A stretch of 64,000 nt of DNA. Source: Polyangiaceae bacterium (GTDB lineage: Bacteria > Myxococcota_A > Polyangia > Polyangiales > Polyangiaceae). A program made the position numbers and the translations under genes. The stretch spans positions 912,501-976,500 of the forward strand of contig JACKEB010000011.1 of assembly GCA_020633205.1 (NCBI GenBank), given 5' to 3'. Positions 1 through 10,362 of this stretch are shown in pieces. Each line of letters begins with the position of its first letter. Position 1 is the stretch's first letter. A model generated the notes under the pieces. The model had not been told where the DNA came from, made no database searches, and saw only the letters and a list, made by a program, of their open reading frames with translations.

Positions 1-2418
<2,418 letters not shown>

Positions 2419-2528
2419 TACTCTCTAAGGCAAACATTGTAGTTGACGCTCGGAGTCCGAGTGACGAGCTCCACTCAAATCGAGTGTTGAGCGCAGCATC
2501 CTCGCTGCTTGTGCACTTGTCGTTTTTT

Positions 2529-2643
2529 CCGGTGGTGATGTCGAGAAGGCCACACCCGATCCCATCCCGAACTCGGTAGTTAAGCTTCTCAGAGCCGATG
2601 GTACTGCAAGGATTCCCTTGTGGGAGAGTAGGTCGCCGCCGGG
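2529..2643 (+). rRNA. rrf: 5S ribosomal RNA
   Basis: About 115 nt. The conserved core 'cccgatcccatcccgaact' (about 2556-2574) and 'gggagagtaggtcgccgcc' near the 3' end are typical of bacterial 5S rRNA. The 5' CCGGTGG and the 3' GCCGCCGGG form the terminal stem. It lies between the 23S gene and a strong intrinsic terminator, so it ends the rRNA operon. Ends are estimated from the terminal stem. Confidence 0.95.
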
Positions 2644-2653
2644 CTATTCTTGC

Positions 2654-2694
2654 AACGGGGCTAGCGTTTACGCGCTAGCCCCGTTTTCTTTTTG
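2654..2694 (+). terminator. Intrinsic terminator of the rRNA operon
   Basis: A perfect 13-bp stem, AACGGGGCTAGCG (2654-2666) and CGCTAGCCCCGTT (2673-2685), encloses a 6-nt loop. It is followed by TTCTTTTT. It sits 10 bases after 5S rRNA and about 80 bases before the next start codon. Confidence 0.95.
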
Positions 2695-2776
2695 TCCACC
2701 AATCGGCCACGCGGCCGGACCGCCGGTCGGTTGCGCTTGGTAGGCCTAAGTCACGCTTCGGCGTTAGTCTTGTCAT

Positions 2777-5038
2777 ATGCGCCGTCGCGCAAAAGTCGCC
2801 CTCTTCGGCGTTCCGTCCCTCCTGGTCTTTGCGGCGCTCGTCGGTTTCGGGCCGGTGGTCCGCCATCAGGCTAAATCTGCGGCTGAGAAGCGCGGCCTCC
2901 AGCTGGAGATCGGCAGCGTGCGTCCTGGTTGGGGGCGGATCTGGCTGCGGGACGTCAGCGTGTCTTCGGTGGTCGCCCCTGGGATCCAGGCGAAGGTTGC
3001 CTCGCTTGAGGTCGTCCCGTCCGGGCTTCATCCGAAGGTGATTCGGATCCACGGCGGCTTCGTGCAGCTTCGCGGGACGACGGCCGAGTTGCGGGATCAA
3101 CTTCGGTTGCTTCAAGGCGGCAGGTCGGGGACCGGCGGCGGCGGTTCGACTCAGATTTCCGCAGAGGGGATCGACTTGAGTTGGCTCGCTGGCGAAGGTG
3201 CGCGAGTCGATGCCTGGGGGATCCGTTACGCGCGGTCCCCCGAGGTCGAGTCGTTTCATGTCGATCGGCTCCAGTCCGATCGCGGGTTTCCTCTCGTCGG
3301 CACGGGTCTGGCCGTTGAGCTCGGGCGTGAAGACGGCGCGAGGGTGTTACGAAACGTCTCTTCAGAGGCGTTGGACGCCCGGCTCGATTTGGATCGGAGC
3401 ACCCGAACTCGCGTGGTCAGCGATGCCGCGCCAAGCAGTCGGGGTGAAGGTTGGCGAAAGCGCATCGCTCTCGCCGGGATATCTGTTTCTCGTGTCGTCC
3501 CCGTCGGGGCCAAGGTCGATTTGGCTGGGTTGAGCGTCACGCTGATGCGCGGAGGACAGCCGTTGCGGATCGGCCCCGGCACGTTGCGTGTGGAGCGTAC
3601 CGACTCGGAGATCTCTGCGGAGCTCACTCCCGGAGATTCGAAGCAGCAGAATCCACTCAACGCACGGGTGGTCCTTCCTCTCGACGCCACGAAAGACGTG
3701 AAGCTCTCGCTGCACGGGGGGCCGGTGAGTCTCGCCTGGCTCGGAGTGCGTGAGGGGGAGTGGGGCCTCAGCGACGTCGGGCACTCGAAACTCAGCGCCA
3801 ACGCCGATCTGTTGCTCAAGGATCAAGGGCGCTTGCTCGACTTCAAGGGCAAGGTGGCGGTGAGCGACCTCACGATCGAGCATCGCTGGCTGGCACCCCG
3901 GAGGGTCGAGGGACTCGCAGCTGGTTTTGATGGTCGCGGCGAGCTTGCGCTGGACGGGCATTTCGTCCGTTTCGTCGAGTCCGACGTGTCTTTTGGTCAG
4001 GTCCACGCGACGGTGACCGCCGAACTCAATCGTGGGGAGGACGGATTTCAGCTGAAAGCGCGTGGCTCTGTGCCTCTCGCTTCCTGCCAAACGTTGCTCG
4101 ACTCGTCACCCAAGGGATTGACCCCACTCCTCACTGGTATGCGCGCGTCCGGAACGTTTGCGGGCGACGCGAGCATCGACCTGGACTCGCAACACGCAGA
4201 ACGGATGAAGCTGAAGTGGAATGTCGCGAACGAGTGTCGCATCACGGCCACGCCCGCTGATGTCGCGCCGCTGCGCTTCAAGCAGCCGTTCACTCTGAAC
4301 GTGGTCGGGGCCGATGGCGCGACGGTGCCCTTTCAGACCGGCCCCGGGTCGGTCAACTGGACGCCGCGCGCCTCGATCAGTCGGCATATGGAGACCGCGG
4401 TGTTGATCTGCGAGGACGGCCGCTTTTTTCGACATCGTGGGTTCGACGAAGAAGCGATCCACAACTCCATCCGAGAGAACATCAAGCAGCGACGTTTCGT
4501 GCGCGGTGCCAGCACGATCTCGATGCAGCTCGCAAAGAACCTCTACCTGAAGCGGGAGAAGACTCTGTCTCGCAAGCTCCAGGAGGCGGTGCTTACGATG
4601 CTGCTCGAGCAGGAGTTCAGCAAGCAACAGCTCATGGAACTCTATTTGAACGTGATCGAGTACGCGCCCGGGGTGTACGGGATCGGGCCCGCGGCGCGGT
4701 ACTACTTCAACACGCACCCAAGCCAGCTTTCCCTGGGGCAAGCACTGTACATCGGGTCCATCCTGTCGAATCCCAAGCAGCAGCACTTCGGTGCTTCAGG
4801 CGAGGTTGGTCCAGGATGGTCTGGATACCTGCGTAAGCTCATGAAGCTGGGCAACCGCATTCGCCTGGTGAGTGACGCCGAGCTCGAAGACGGCTTGCGC
4901 GAGCAGGTGACTTTCAAGGTGCCTTACTCGCCGCGTCTCCCTGCTGAAGGCGAGGACCCGGATGCGGCGCACGAGGCCGATCTGGCGAACACCGGCGGCA
5001 ACCCCGCAGGCACCGAAGACACGCCAGTGTTTCCGTGA
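2777..5038 (+). CDS. Peptidoglycan glycosyltransferase (GT51) with large N-terminal extension
   Basis: A 753-aa protein that should polymerise lipid II into glycan strands at the outer face of the inner membrane. One N-terminal membrane helix (about residues 7-27) is followed by about 500 residues of beta-rich, AsmA-like sequence that I cannot assign. A GT51 domain follows at about 530-690. Visible GT51 motifs are EDGRFFRHRG (catalytic Glu546), RGASTISMQL (576-585) and a later helix with QQLMELYLN. There is no transpeptidase domain. Stand-alone MtgA enzymes are only about 240 aa and have the domain near the N-terminus, so this C-terminal placement is unusual. ATG start; the gene follows the rRNA terminator and is convergent with tadA. 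Confidence 0.85.
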   Translation: MRRRAKVALFGVPSLLVFAALVGFGPVVRHQAKSAAEKRGLQLEIGSVRPGWGRIWLRDVSVSSVVAPGIQAKVASLEVVPSGLHPKVIRIHGGFVQLRGTTAELRDQLRLLQGGRSGTGGGGSTQISAEGIDLSWLAGEGARVDAWGIRYARSPEVESFHVDRLQSDRGFPLVGTGLAVELGREDGARVLRNVSSEALDARLDLDRSTRTRVVSDAAPSSRGEGWRKRIALAGISVSRVVPVGAKVDLAGLSVTLMRGGQPLRIGPGTLRVERTDSEISAELTPGDSKQQNPLNARVVLPLDATKDVKLSLHGGPVSLAWLGVREGEWGLSDVGHSKLSANADLLLKDQGRLLDFKGKVAVSDLTIEHRWLAPRRVEGLAAGFDGRGELALDGHFVRFVESDVSFGQVHATVTAELNRGEDGFQLKARGSVPLASCQTLLDSSPKGLTPLLTGMRASGTFAGDASIDLDSQHAERMKLKWNVANECRITATPADVAPLRFKQPFTLNVVGADGATVPFQTGPGSVNWTPRASISRHMETAVLICEDGRFFRHRGFDEEAIHNSIRENIKQRRFVRGASTISMQLAKNLYLKREKTLSRKLQEAVLTMLLEQEFSKQQLMELYLNVIEYAPGVYGIGPAARYYFNTHPSQLSLGQALYIGSILSNPKQQHFGASGEVGPGWSGYLRKLMKLGNRIRLVSDAELEDGLREQVTFKVPYSPRLPAEGEDPDAAHEADLANTGGNPAGTEDTPVFP

Positions 5039-5045
5039 GGCGACG

Positions 5046-5558
5046 CTACTTCTGACCCTCAGCGCGGAGTTTGGCGAAAAAGCCGCGCAAACGCGCCACG
5101 GACTCGTCCGCCAGCACCATCCCAAGATGTTCGAAGCGGTGGTTGAGACGCTGGTCGCTGCCGAGCGAGTAGAGCGAATCGAGCGCGCCAGCTTTGGGGT
5201 CTGACGCACCGTAGACGACGCGCGAGATGCGGGAGTTGACGATCGCTCCCGCGCACATCGGGCACGGTTCGAGGGTGACGTAGAGAGTGCAGCCATCGAG
5301 TCGCCAGTGCCCGCGTTGCAGCGCTGCGGCTCGGATAGCCACGACCTCGGCGTGCGCTGTGGGGTCCGCGTCCAGTTCGCGGCGGTTATGCCCGGTCGCA
5401 AGGAGCTGATTATCAGGGCCAACGATCACGCAGCCGATGGGTACGTCCGCGTGGGTTTCCGCCGCGTCCGCCTCGCTGAGCGCCCGCCGCATCCAGTGTT
5501 CGTCGGTTCCCGTTGCGTCAACGTCGTTGCTCGTGCGGTGGCTGTCACCGTCAGTCAT
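5046..5558 (-). CDS. tadA: tRNA-specific adenosine deaminase TadA
   Basis: A 170-aa zinc enzyme that converts A34 to inosine in the anticodon of tRNA-Arg(ACG). The CDA-fold motifs are HAE (His69, proton-shuttle Glu71) and PCPMC (Cys99, Cys102), with the usual spacing. About 20 extra N-terminal residues precede the domain. The start codon overlaps the stop of the upstream HTH gene by four bases (ATGA), so the two are probably co-transcribed and coupled. Its expected substrate, tRNA-Arg(ACG), is encoded 3 kb away at 8599. Confidence 0.93.
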   Translation of the reverse strand: MTDGDSHRTSNDVDATGTDEHWMRRALSEADAAETHADVPIGCVIVGPDNQLLATGHNRRELDADPTAHAEVVAIRAAALQRGHWRLDGCTLYVTLEPCPMCAGAIVNSRISRVVYGASDPKAGALDSLYSLGSDQRLNHRFEHLGMVLADESVARLRGFFAKLRAEGQK

Positions 5559-5830
5559 GCTGGTCTGTGGCTGGCTAGCGGAGCGAGGCAGATTTTGGCT
5601 TGCTCCACCTCCGCCAGGATGCGTCGTGCGTGCTCGAGAAAGCGCTTACCGTGCGGTAACAGTTGGACCCCGCGGGGCGTGCGCTTGAATAGGTCAGCGC
5701 CGAGCTCCTCCTCCAGCGACTTGAGTTGGCGACTCAGCGGCGGTTGAGACACATGGAGGCGCTTGGCGGCACGGCCGATGTTGCCTTCCTCTGCGATAGC
5801 GACGAAATACTCGAGCTGCACGAGGCTCAT
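5555..5830 (-). CDS. HTH-only LysR-type DNA-binding protein
   Basis: A 91-aa protein matching only the N-terminal winged HTH of LysR regulators. Recognisable pieces are LEYFVAIAEEGNIGRAAKRL, then SQPPLSRQLKSLEEELG, then LFKRTPRGVQLLPHG. It ends shortly after the linker helix, so the roughly 200-residue effector-binding domain is absent. The reading frame is intact and ends exactly at the tadA start (ATGA overlap), so this looks like a real short gene rather than a random fragment. It could be a minimal regulator or a relic held in place by coupling to tadA. It is divergent from map, whose start is about 80 bases away. Confidence 0.75.
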   Translation of the reverse strand: MSLVQLEYFVAIAEEGNIGRAAKRLHVSQPPLSRQLKSLEEELGADLFKRTPRGVQLLPHGKRFLEHARRILAEVEQAKICLAPLASHRPA

Positions 5831-5908
5831 ACTAGCTGAAGCTTAGCAGACGGGAGACATACCCAAAGGGTATTGGACGGCGCGCGGCGGGGGACGCAGC
5901 TTCGAAAG

Positions 5909-6661
5909 ATGCTCCGAGTGCTGAGTCCCAAAGAAATCGTCGCTATGCGCGAAGCTGGCCGCGCGGCGGCAGCTACGCTTGCCTGGGTCGGCGCTCAGCT
6001 GGTCCCGGGTATGACGACAGCGCACATCGACCAGTTGGTGAGGGAAGACACCAAGCGGCGTGGTGGTACGCCCAGCCAGCTCGGGTACCACGGCTTTCCT
6101 GCTGCAGTTTGCACCAGTCGCAACGAAGTGGTCTGTCATGGCATCCCTCACCCCCACGAAAAATTGGAGGAGGGGGACATCATCAACGTTGATGTGACGA
6201 CTCGCTTGAAAGGTTTCCATGGGGATACTTCCAAGACGTTTCTCGTTGGGCAGACCAGCGCGGAAGCCCAACATGTGGTCCGCGTGGCGAGAGAAGCGCG
6301 CGACGTGGGGATACGTACCGTGAAAGCGGGAAGCCGCCTCGGGGACATCGGCTTCGCGATTCAGAGCTTTGCCGAACGCGAAGGCTGCAGTGTGGTGCGC
6401 GATCTGGGTGGGCATGGCATCGGGCGTGAGATGCATCAGGAACCCCATGTCCCGCACTTCGGCAAGCCGGGGAGTGGGCTGCGCCTGAAGGCAGGCATGG
6501 CCATCACCATCGAACCGATGGTGAACCTGGGCACTCACGAGATCGTTCAACTCGACGACGGCTGGACGATCGTCACGGCGGACGGGCGCCTCTCCGCTCA
6601 GTTCGAGCACACGATTGTGGTCACGGACACGGGCGCGGAGATCATGACGCTCGAGCCTTGA
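5909..6661 (+). CDS. map: Methionine aminopeptidase, type I
   Basis: A 250-aa enzyme that removes initiator methionine from nascent proteins. The metal ligands are visible: Asp in NVDVT (codon 6191), Asp in HGDTSKTF (codon 6224), His in GGHGIG (codon 6413), Glu in TIEPM and Glu in QFEHT. The ATG at 5909 gives MLRVLSPKEI, which fits type I enzymes. A TTG at 5873 in frame would add 12 residues and is less likely. The C-terminus overlaps the convergent GGDEF gene by 20 bases. Confidence 0.93.
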   Translation: MLRVLSPKEIVAMREAGRAAAATLAWVGAQLVPGMTTAHIDQLVREDTKRRGGTPSQLGYHGFPAAVCTSRNEVVCHGIPHPHEKLEEGDIINVDVTTRLKGFHGDTSKTFLVGQTSAEAQHVVRVAREARDVGIRTVKAGSRLGDIGFAIQSFAEREGCSVVRDLGGHGIGREMHQEPHVPHFGKPGSGLRLKAGMAITIEPMVNLGTHEIVQLDDGWTIVTADGRLSAQFEHTIVVTDTGAEIMTLEP

Positions 6662-8405
6662 GCGCTTCGGCTCGCAAGGACTCGCGCAGGCGGCGTTTGT
6701 GAGCCTGCTTGTTGCGATACATATCTTGGTCCGCCGTGCGCAGTAGATCGTGAATCGTGGACTGTTCGTCGCTATCGAAGACGGCGTACCCCACGCTCAT
6801 CGAGAGTTCGTAGCGGCGAGTCTCGTGCTGATTGAAGCCCTCGAGTTGCGCTGAAAGGCGACTGAGCACATTCGGTATGTCCGATTGTTCGAGGTCGACG
6901 GAGAGCACGCAGTATTCGTCGCCAGCAAGCCGCGCAACGATGTCGGTGGAGCGAAAGCATGCCTTGAGCACCACAGCGGCGTCGCAAATCGCCTGATCCC
7001 CGACGTCGTGTCCGTGCTGGTCGTTGATCGTCTTCAAGCCGTTGAGGTCCATGAAAAAGACGACCAGCGAACCCTTTTGCCGTGCGGCAAGCTTGAGCTG
7101 TTGCTGGCCGAGCAGCATGAAGCCGCGTCGGTTGTACATCGTGGTCAAGGGGTCAACCAGTGACTGCTCGCGCATCTCTTGTTCGCGTCGCAACCGCGCG
7201 AGGCTTTGGCCGAGGGTATTCGCTACGACGGTTAGTGCCTCCAAGGTCGAGCTTCGAGGTGTGACGTGACCCTCTAGCTCGAAAACCAGGACACGTGCGA
7301 CCTCGCCAGACATTCTGATCGGACACGCCAAATGGGTGCGCGCTCTTTGGGCACGTAGCGTGCGACCAAGGTTCTGTCGTGAATGTTCCCAGCAAACCTC
7401 TGCGCTCTCGGTCGCCTGGCGCACAATCGGCTGCTCGTCGCTGGGCATGGCCACACGCCCACCTAGCCAACGCGCGTGTTCACAGATCAGCGCGCTAGCT
7501 CGCACGAGAGTCGTGTGTTCGTCGGTAGTCGAGCTCGCCATTTCGGCGAGAACGACCAGCAGCCTGAGCCAGGCGTTGCGCTCCAACAACCCAACCTCTG
7601 CCTCGAGTTCATGGGTTACGTCCCGAAACAGCCACAGGTGCCCGTCATTGCCGTGCGGCATGGAGATGGGGACGTAGTCGCGCTCCAGCCAGCGGCCATC
7701 TCGGGTTGCAAAACGCTCGCCTCGCTTGGCTTCTCCACGTCGCAAAGCGCGATTCGTAGAGCGCACGAATTCACCTGGCGACTCGAAGAAGCCGCGCGCC
7801 TTTGCCAGGAGCCCGCCGCCGAACAACCCCACCGCGTCGGTCGGAAGCATCCCGAAGAGCGCACAGAACTCGCGGTTCACCATCTGCCCGCGTCGGTCCG
7901 CACCTTCGAACAGCACCCCAGCGTTCATGTGATCCACGAGCACCGCAAGCTGCGAACTCGATAGCATCAAGCGCACTTCCTTGCTTGCGCTCTCTACGAC
8001 GTCGTCCAGGCACTGCCGTGCACGTTGCTCGAAGCCTTGAGAATCCGTGCGGATAAATGCGGCGACCGTGCAGCCGCCTTGGGTCTCGCACACCGGACGC
8101 ACCGCGATAGCTCGACCCTTGGAGTCGGTCGCGTCCAGCGCCTGCCCGTGCCTGAGCACCTCCAGGCAGCAGTGCGCCAGCTCTGGCTCGCTCTCAGGGT
8201 CGTTCAGCTCGCCGGCGTGCGCGGCCCAGCGCGCACCGCGCTCCTCGTCGTAGACGAAAAAGCCCGCTGCCGATGCCCGAGCCCCGAGCAGCGCGAGCCT
8301 CGACAACCGAGCAAGCGCCTGAACCAACGGCGCCCGAAGCGAGACTCGGTTGGCCTCTTCCACAGGGGTCCAGGACGGTCGCTTCCCCGCAGCGCTTGAG
8401 TCCAA
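6642..8405 (-). CDS. Diguanylate cyclase with PAS/GAF-type sensor regions
   Basis: A 587-aa soluble protein expected to make c-di-GMP from GTP. The C-terminal GGDEF domain (about 420-580) has the signature AGDEY at 494-498. The first Gly is Ala, a substitution found in some active enzymes. An intact RxxD inhibitory site (Arg485, Asp488) lies five residues before it. Upstream are a GAF-like region (about 20-140), a PAS-like region (about 150-270) and a second GAF-like region (about 280-410). No membrane helix is seen, so it probably senses a cytoplasmic signal. The frame opens with TTG at 8405; a GTG about 15 codons in is an alternative start. A PilZ protein at 61996 could be a receptor for its product. 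Confidence 0.85.
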   Translation of the reverse strand: MDSSAAGKRPSWTPVEEANRVSLRAPLVQALARLSRLALLGARASAAGFFVYDEERGARWAAHAGELNDPESEPELAHCCLEVLRHGQALDATDSKGRAIAVRPVCETQGGCTVAAFIRTDSQGFEQRARQCLDDVVESASKEVRLMLSSSQLAVLVDHMNAGVLFEGADRRGQMVNREFCALFGMLPTDAVGLFGGGLLAKARGFFESPGEFVRSTNRALRRGEAKRGERFATRDGRWLERDYVPISMPHGNDGHLWLFRDVTHELEAEVGLLERNAWLRLLVVLAEMASSTTDEHTTLVRASALICEHARWLGGRVAMPSDEQPIVRQATESAEVCWEHSRQNLGRTLRAQRARTHLACPIRMSGEVARVLVFELEGHVTPRSSTLEALTVVANTLGQSLARLRREQEMREQSLVDPLTTMYNRRGFMLLGQQQLKLAARQKGSLVVFFMDLNGLKTINDQHGHDVGDQAICDAAVVLKACFRSTDIVARLAGDEYCVLSVDLEQSDIPNVLSRLSAQLEGFNQHETRRYELSMSVGYAVFDSDEQSTIHDLLRTADQDMYRNKQAHKRRLRESLRAEALKARAS

Positions 8406-8454
8406 ACCACGCTTTTTGTGGGAATCGGCGCTATCTGCCGATTAGCACCAGCTT

Positions 8455-8466
8455 TTTGGGGGAGAG
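8455..8466 (-). repeat. Variant copy of dispersed 12-mer (CTCTCCCCCAAA)
   Basis: The minus strand reads CTCTCCCCCAAA, one base different from the five exact CTCACCCCCAAA copies elsewhere in the window. It lies in the short gap upstream of the GGDEF gene. Confidence 0.5.
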
Positions 8467-8598
8467 GCTGCCGAACAGCTCCTTCCAACCCGCCGTCGCC
8501 GCCTTGAACAGCCCCGCGAAATTGTTACCCACCGAAGCCCGCCAGCGCGCGAATTCCTTTGACGAACCCCCACCCGTTGCTATGTATCGCCTCCCCAA

Positions 8599-8675
<77 letters not shown>

Positions 8676-8683
8676 AGCGCGCA

Positions 8684-8700
8684 GCCCAGCAAAGCTGGGC
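8684..8700 (+). terminator. Hairpin just downstream of tRNA-Arg
   Basis: A perfect GCCCAGC-AAA-GCTGGGC stem-loop begins 8 bases after the tRNA CCA end. It has no T-run, so it may be a 3'-processing or rho-assisted signal rather than a classic terminator. Confidence 0.5.
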
Positions 8701-8741
8701 GGAGTCGCTTGGCTCGAACGCAGGATGGCGTTCCGCCGGAG

Positions 8742-8923
8742 GTTCACTCGCGCCTTCGGCGCGCGCCCGCTTCGCGGTCGCCGTGGCTCTCACTGGACTC
8801 CGGCCAGCGGAGCTAGCCTGCGTCCAGTTCGAGTTCACTCGCGCCTTCGGCGCATGCGCGCTTCGCGGTCGCCGTGGCTCTCACTGGACTTCGGCCAGCG
8901 GAGCTAGCCTGCGTCCAGTTCGA
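8742..8923. repeat. Two tandem copies of a 91-bp unit
   Basis: Copies at 8742-8832 and 8833-8923 differ at about four positions. Each contains GCGCC-TTC-GGCGC and an ACTGGAC...GTCCAGT inverted repeat, so each can fold. The unit breaks down after 8924. No conserved protein is encoded. The repeat lies downstream of the tRNA gene. Confidence 0.9.
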
Positions 8924-9240
8924 GTCGACTGCGAGTGTACGAGTCCAGTTCGCGACTTGTGTCCTCTTCGGGGCTTCGTCGTCGCTCGCCCCAAAGGGTG
9001 AGGGCGAGCGACTCCTTCACCAAAGCCACCTCCCTGACCCTGCGTCGCCCTTTCTTTTGGTGGCGAGTCCGAGGACTCGCCACGCTGGACGAGTGCGGGA
9101 GCAGCCACGGTCGGCGAGCCGCTGCGAGCCGAAAACGCGCGTAGCGCGTAGCGCGCCGCGTTAGTGAATCCTTCCCCGCCCGACCGGCGTCGACGCTTTA
9201 GTAAGGCTGGGGTCGCTTGGCGCACCGCGAATTAGAGTTG
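8924..9240. other. Non-coding stretch with two further perfect hairpins
   Basis: No credible gene is present. Two perfect inverted repeats are visible. GTCGCTCGCCC (8981-8991) pairs with GGGCGAGCGAC (9002-9012). TGGCGAGTCC (9061-9070) pairs with GGACTCGCCA (9073-9082). With the 91-bp tandem repeat this makes about 500 bases of highly foldable DNA between tRNA-Arg and the DUF2314-ankyrin gene. Confidence 0.6.
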
Positions 9241-10068
9241 CTAGTTCGCGTTCTCCGCCGCCCGTAGCAGCTCCACCACGCGAGGCCAGCCCATCATTTC
9301 CGCGAGGTCTCGTGCGGTGCGGCCGGTGTTGGCGGTCTTGACGCTGGGATCGGCGCCGTGGGCGAGCAACACGCGCACGCCGGCGGCGCTGCCTCCCAGT
9401 GCGAGGCTGTGGAGGGTGTTCAATCCGTCTTCGCCGAGGCTGAAGAACGCCTCGCGATTGCCGGCGATGGCCTGCTCGAGCGAGGGCGCCATGTTCTCGG
9501 ACATCGGATGTTCGCGGTCTGGGTCACTCTCCGGAGCAGGAGAGGTTTTGCCAAACAGCCGCCCGAGCGCGCTCGGTTTGGCTCGGTTGTCCCAGTCGGG
9601 AACCAGCTCGACGCGCTCTGGTGGCGGGAAGTCGAAGCCCCAAGCCTGGTCGTGGGCTTTGCGCTCACCAGGGGGCATTTGACTTCGCAGCGCCTGAATC
9701 GTGAAGCCACCGTAGAGGCGTCCTCCCATCACGTACATCCAGTCCTCCAGCTCGCGAAGCGTCAGCTGGAAGCGGTCGCCTTCCTGGATCGTCTCGAGGT
9801 GGTGGGGCGAGTTCAGCAGCGTCGCTTCAACGACGTCACCGTCGAAGGAGATGTCGGAGAGCCACATATGCTCCACCTCGGTTCCTCCGGGATCACTGAA
9901 TGCCGCCTTGACCGCGGAGAGCTCGAGCCCGGGGACGATGCGGCGGTACTCCCAGGTCAGCTCGCGCCACAGGTATTTGAAGGTCGCCTGGGCGCGAGCG
10001 GTGGCTTCTGCCATCGCTGGATCGTCTGCCGGCGCATAGATGACTGGGCTTTGCGGGCGGTCGCTCAT
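9241..10068 (-). CDS. DUF2314 domain protein with C-terminal ankyrin repeats
   Basis: A 275-aa cytoplasmic protein. The N-terminal two thirds match DUF2314 (YegJ-type), with the WMYVMGGRLYGGFTIQALR block. After a Pro-rich linker the last 70 residues form about two ankyrin units (GLNTLHSLALGGSAAGVRVL, then LAHGADPSVKT). The function of DUF2314 is unknown; ankyrin repeats suggest a protein partner. The ATG at 10068 has AGAGGAG upstream. The frame stays open to 10671, but that extension would overlap the aroE coding region and is rejected. Confidence 0.8.
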   Translation of the reverse strand: MSDRPQSPVIYAPADDPAMAEATARAQATFKYLWRELTWEYRRIVPGLELSAVKAAFSDPGGTEVEHMWLSDISFDGDVVEATLLNSPHHLETIQEGDRFQLTLRELEDWMYVMGGRLYGGFTIQALRSQMPPGERKAHDQAWGFDFPPPERVELVPDWDNRAKPSALGRLFGKTSPAPESDPDREHPMSENMAPSLEQAIAGNREAFFSLGEDGLNTLHSLALGGSAAGVRVLLAHGADPSVKTANTGRTARDLAEMMGWPRVVELLRAAENAN

Positions 10069-10362
10069 GTGACTCCTCTTACCACGCTTGGGCGGCGGTT
10101 GGAGGTGAGATTCCGTTCGAGATGATTCCCGCGGGGAAACAAAGGTTTGCTGCCGTGCGGTTCGAGCGTTACTTGTACGCAACTTGCAGACGGACCTCTC
10201 CCCCCCCCAGAGAAAGCACCAAGTCGCGAACGTGAGGGGACGGGTTGCTCGTGGCGCGCCGCTGGATGGCCTCGGTTTGGGCGCTCGCAATCGGTCGGAT
10301 CGAGAGGGGTCGACTGCAGCGCGCTCCTTCGTTCCCGAGTCCGGTGCTGCTAGCGTAAAGGC
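10069..10362. other. Divergent intergenic region with a C9 tract
   Basis: This 294-base gap separates the divergent DUF2314-ankyrin and aroE genes, so it must hold both promoters. I see no clear -35/-10 pair. A run of nine C residues flanked by TCT and AGAGA lies at about 10200-10208. Confidence 0.4.

Noticed and set aside
8742..8923. Tandem repeat considered as a CRISPR fragment
   Set aside because: There are only two units of 91 bp, directly adjacent, with no short-repeat/spacer alternation and no cas genes nearby.
10200..10208. C9 tract as a phase-variation switch
   Set aside because: It lies between genes, far from either start, and no promoter spacing effect could be shown.
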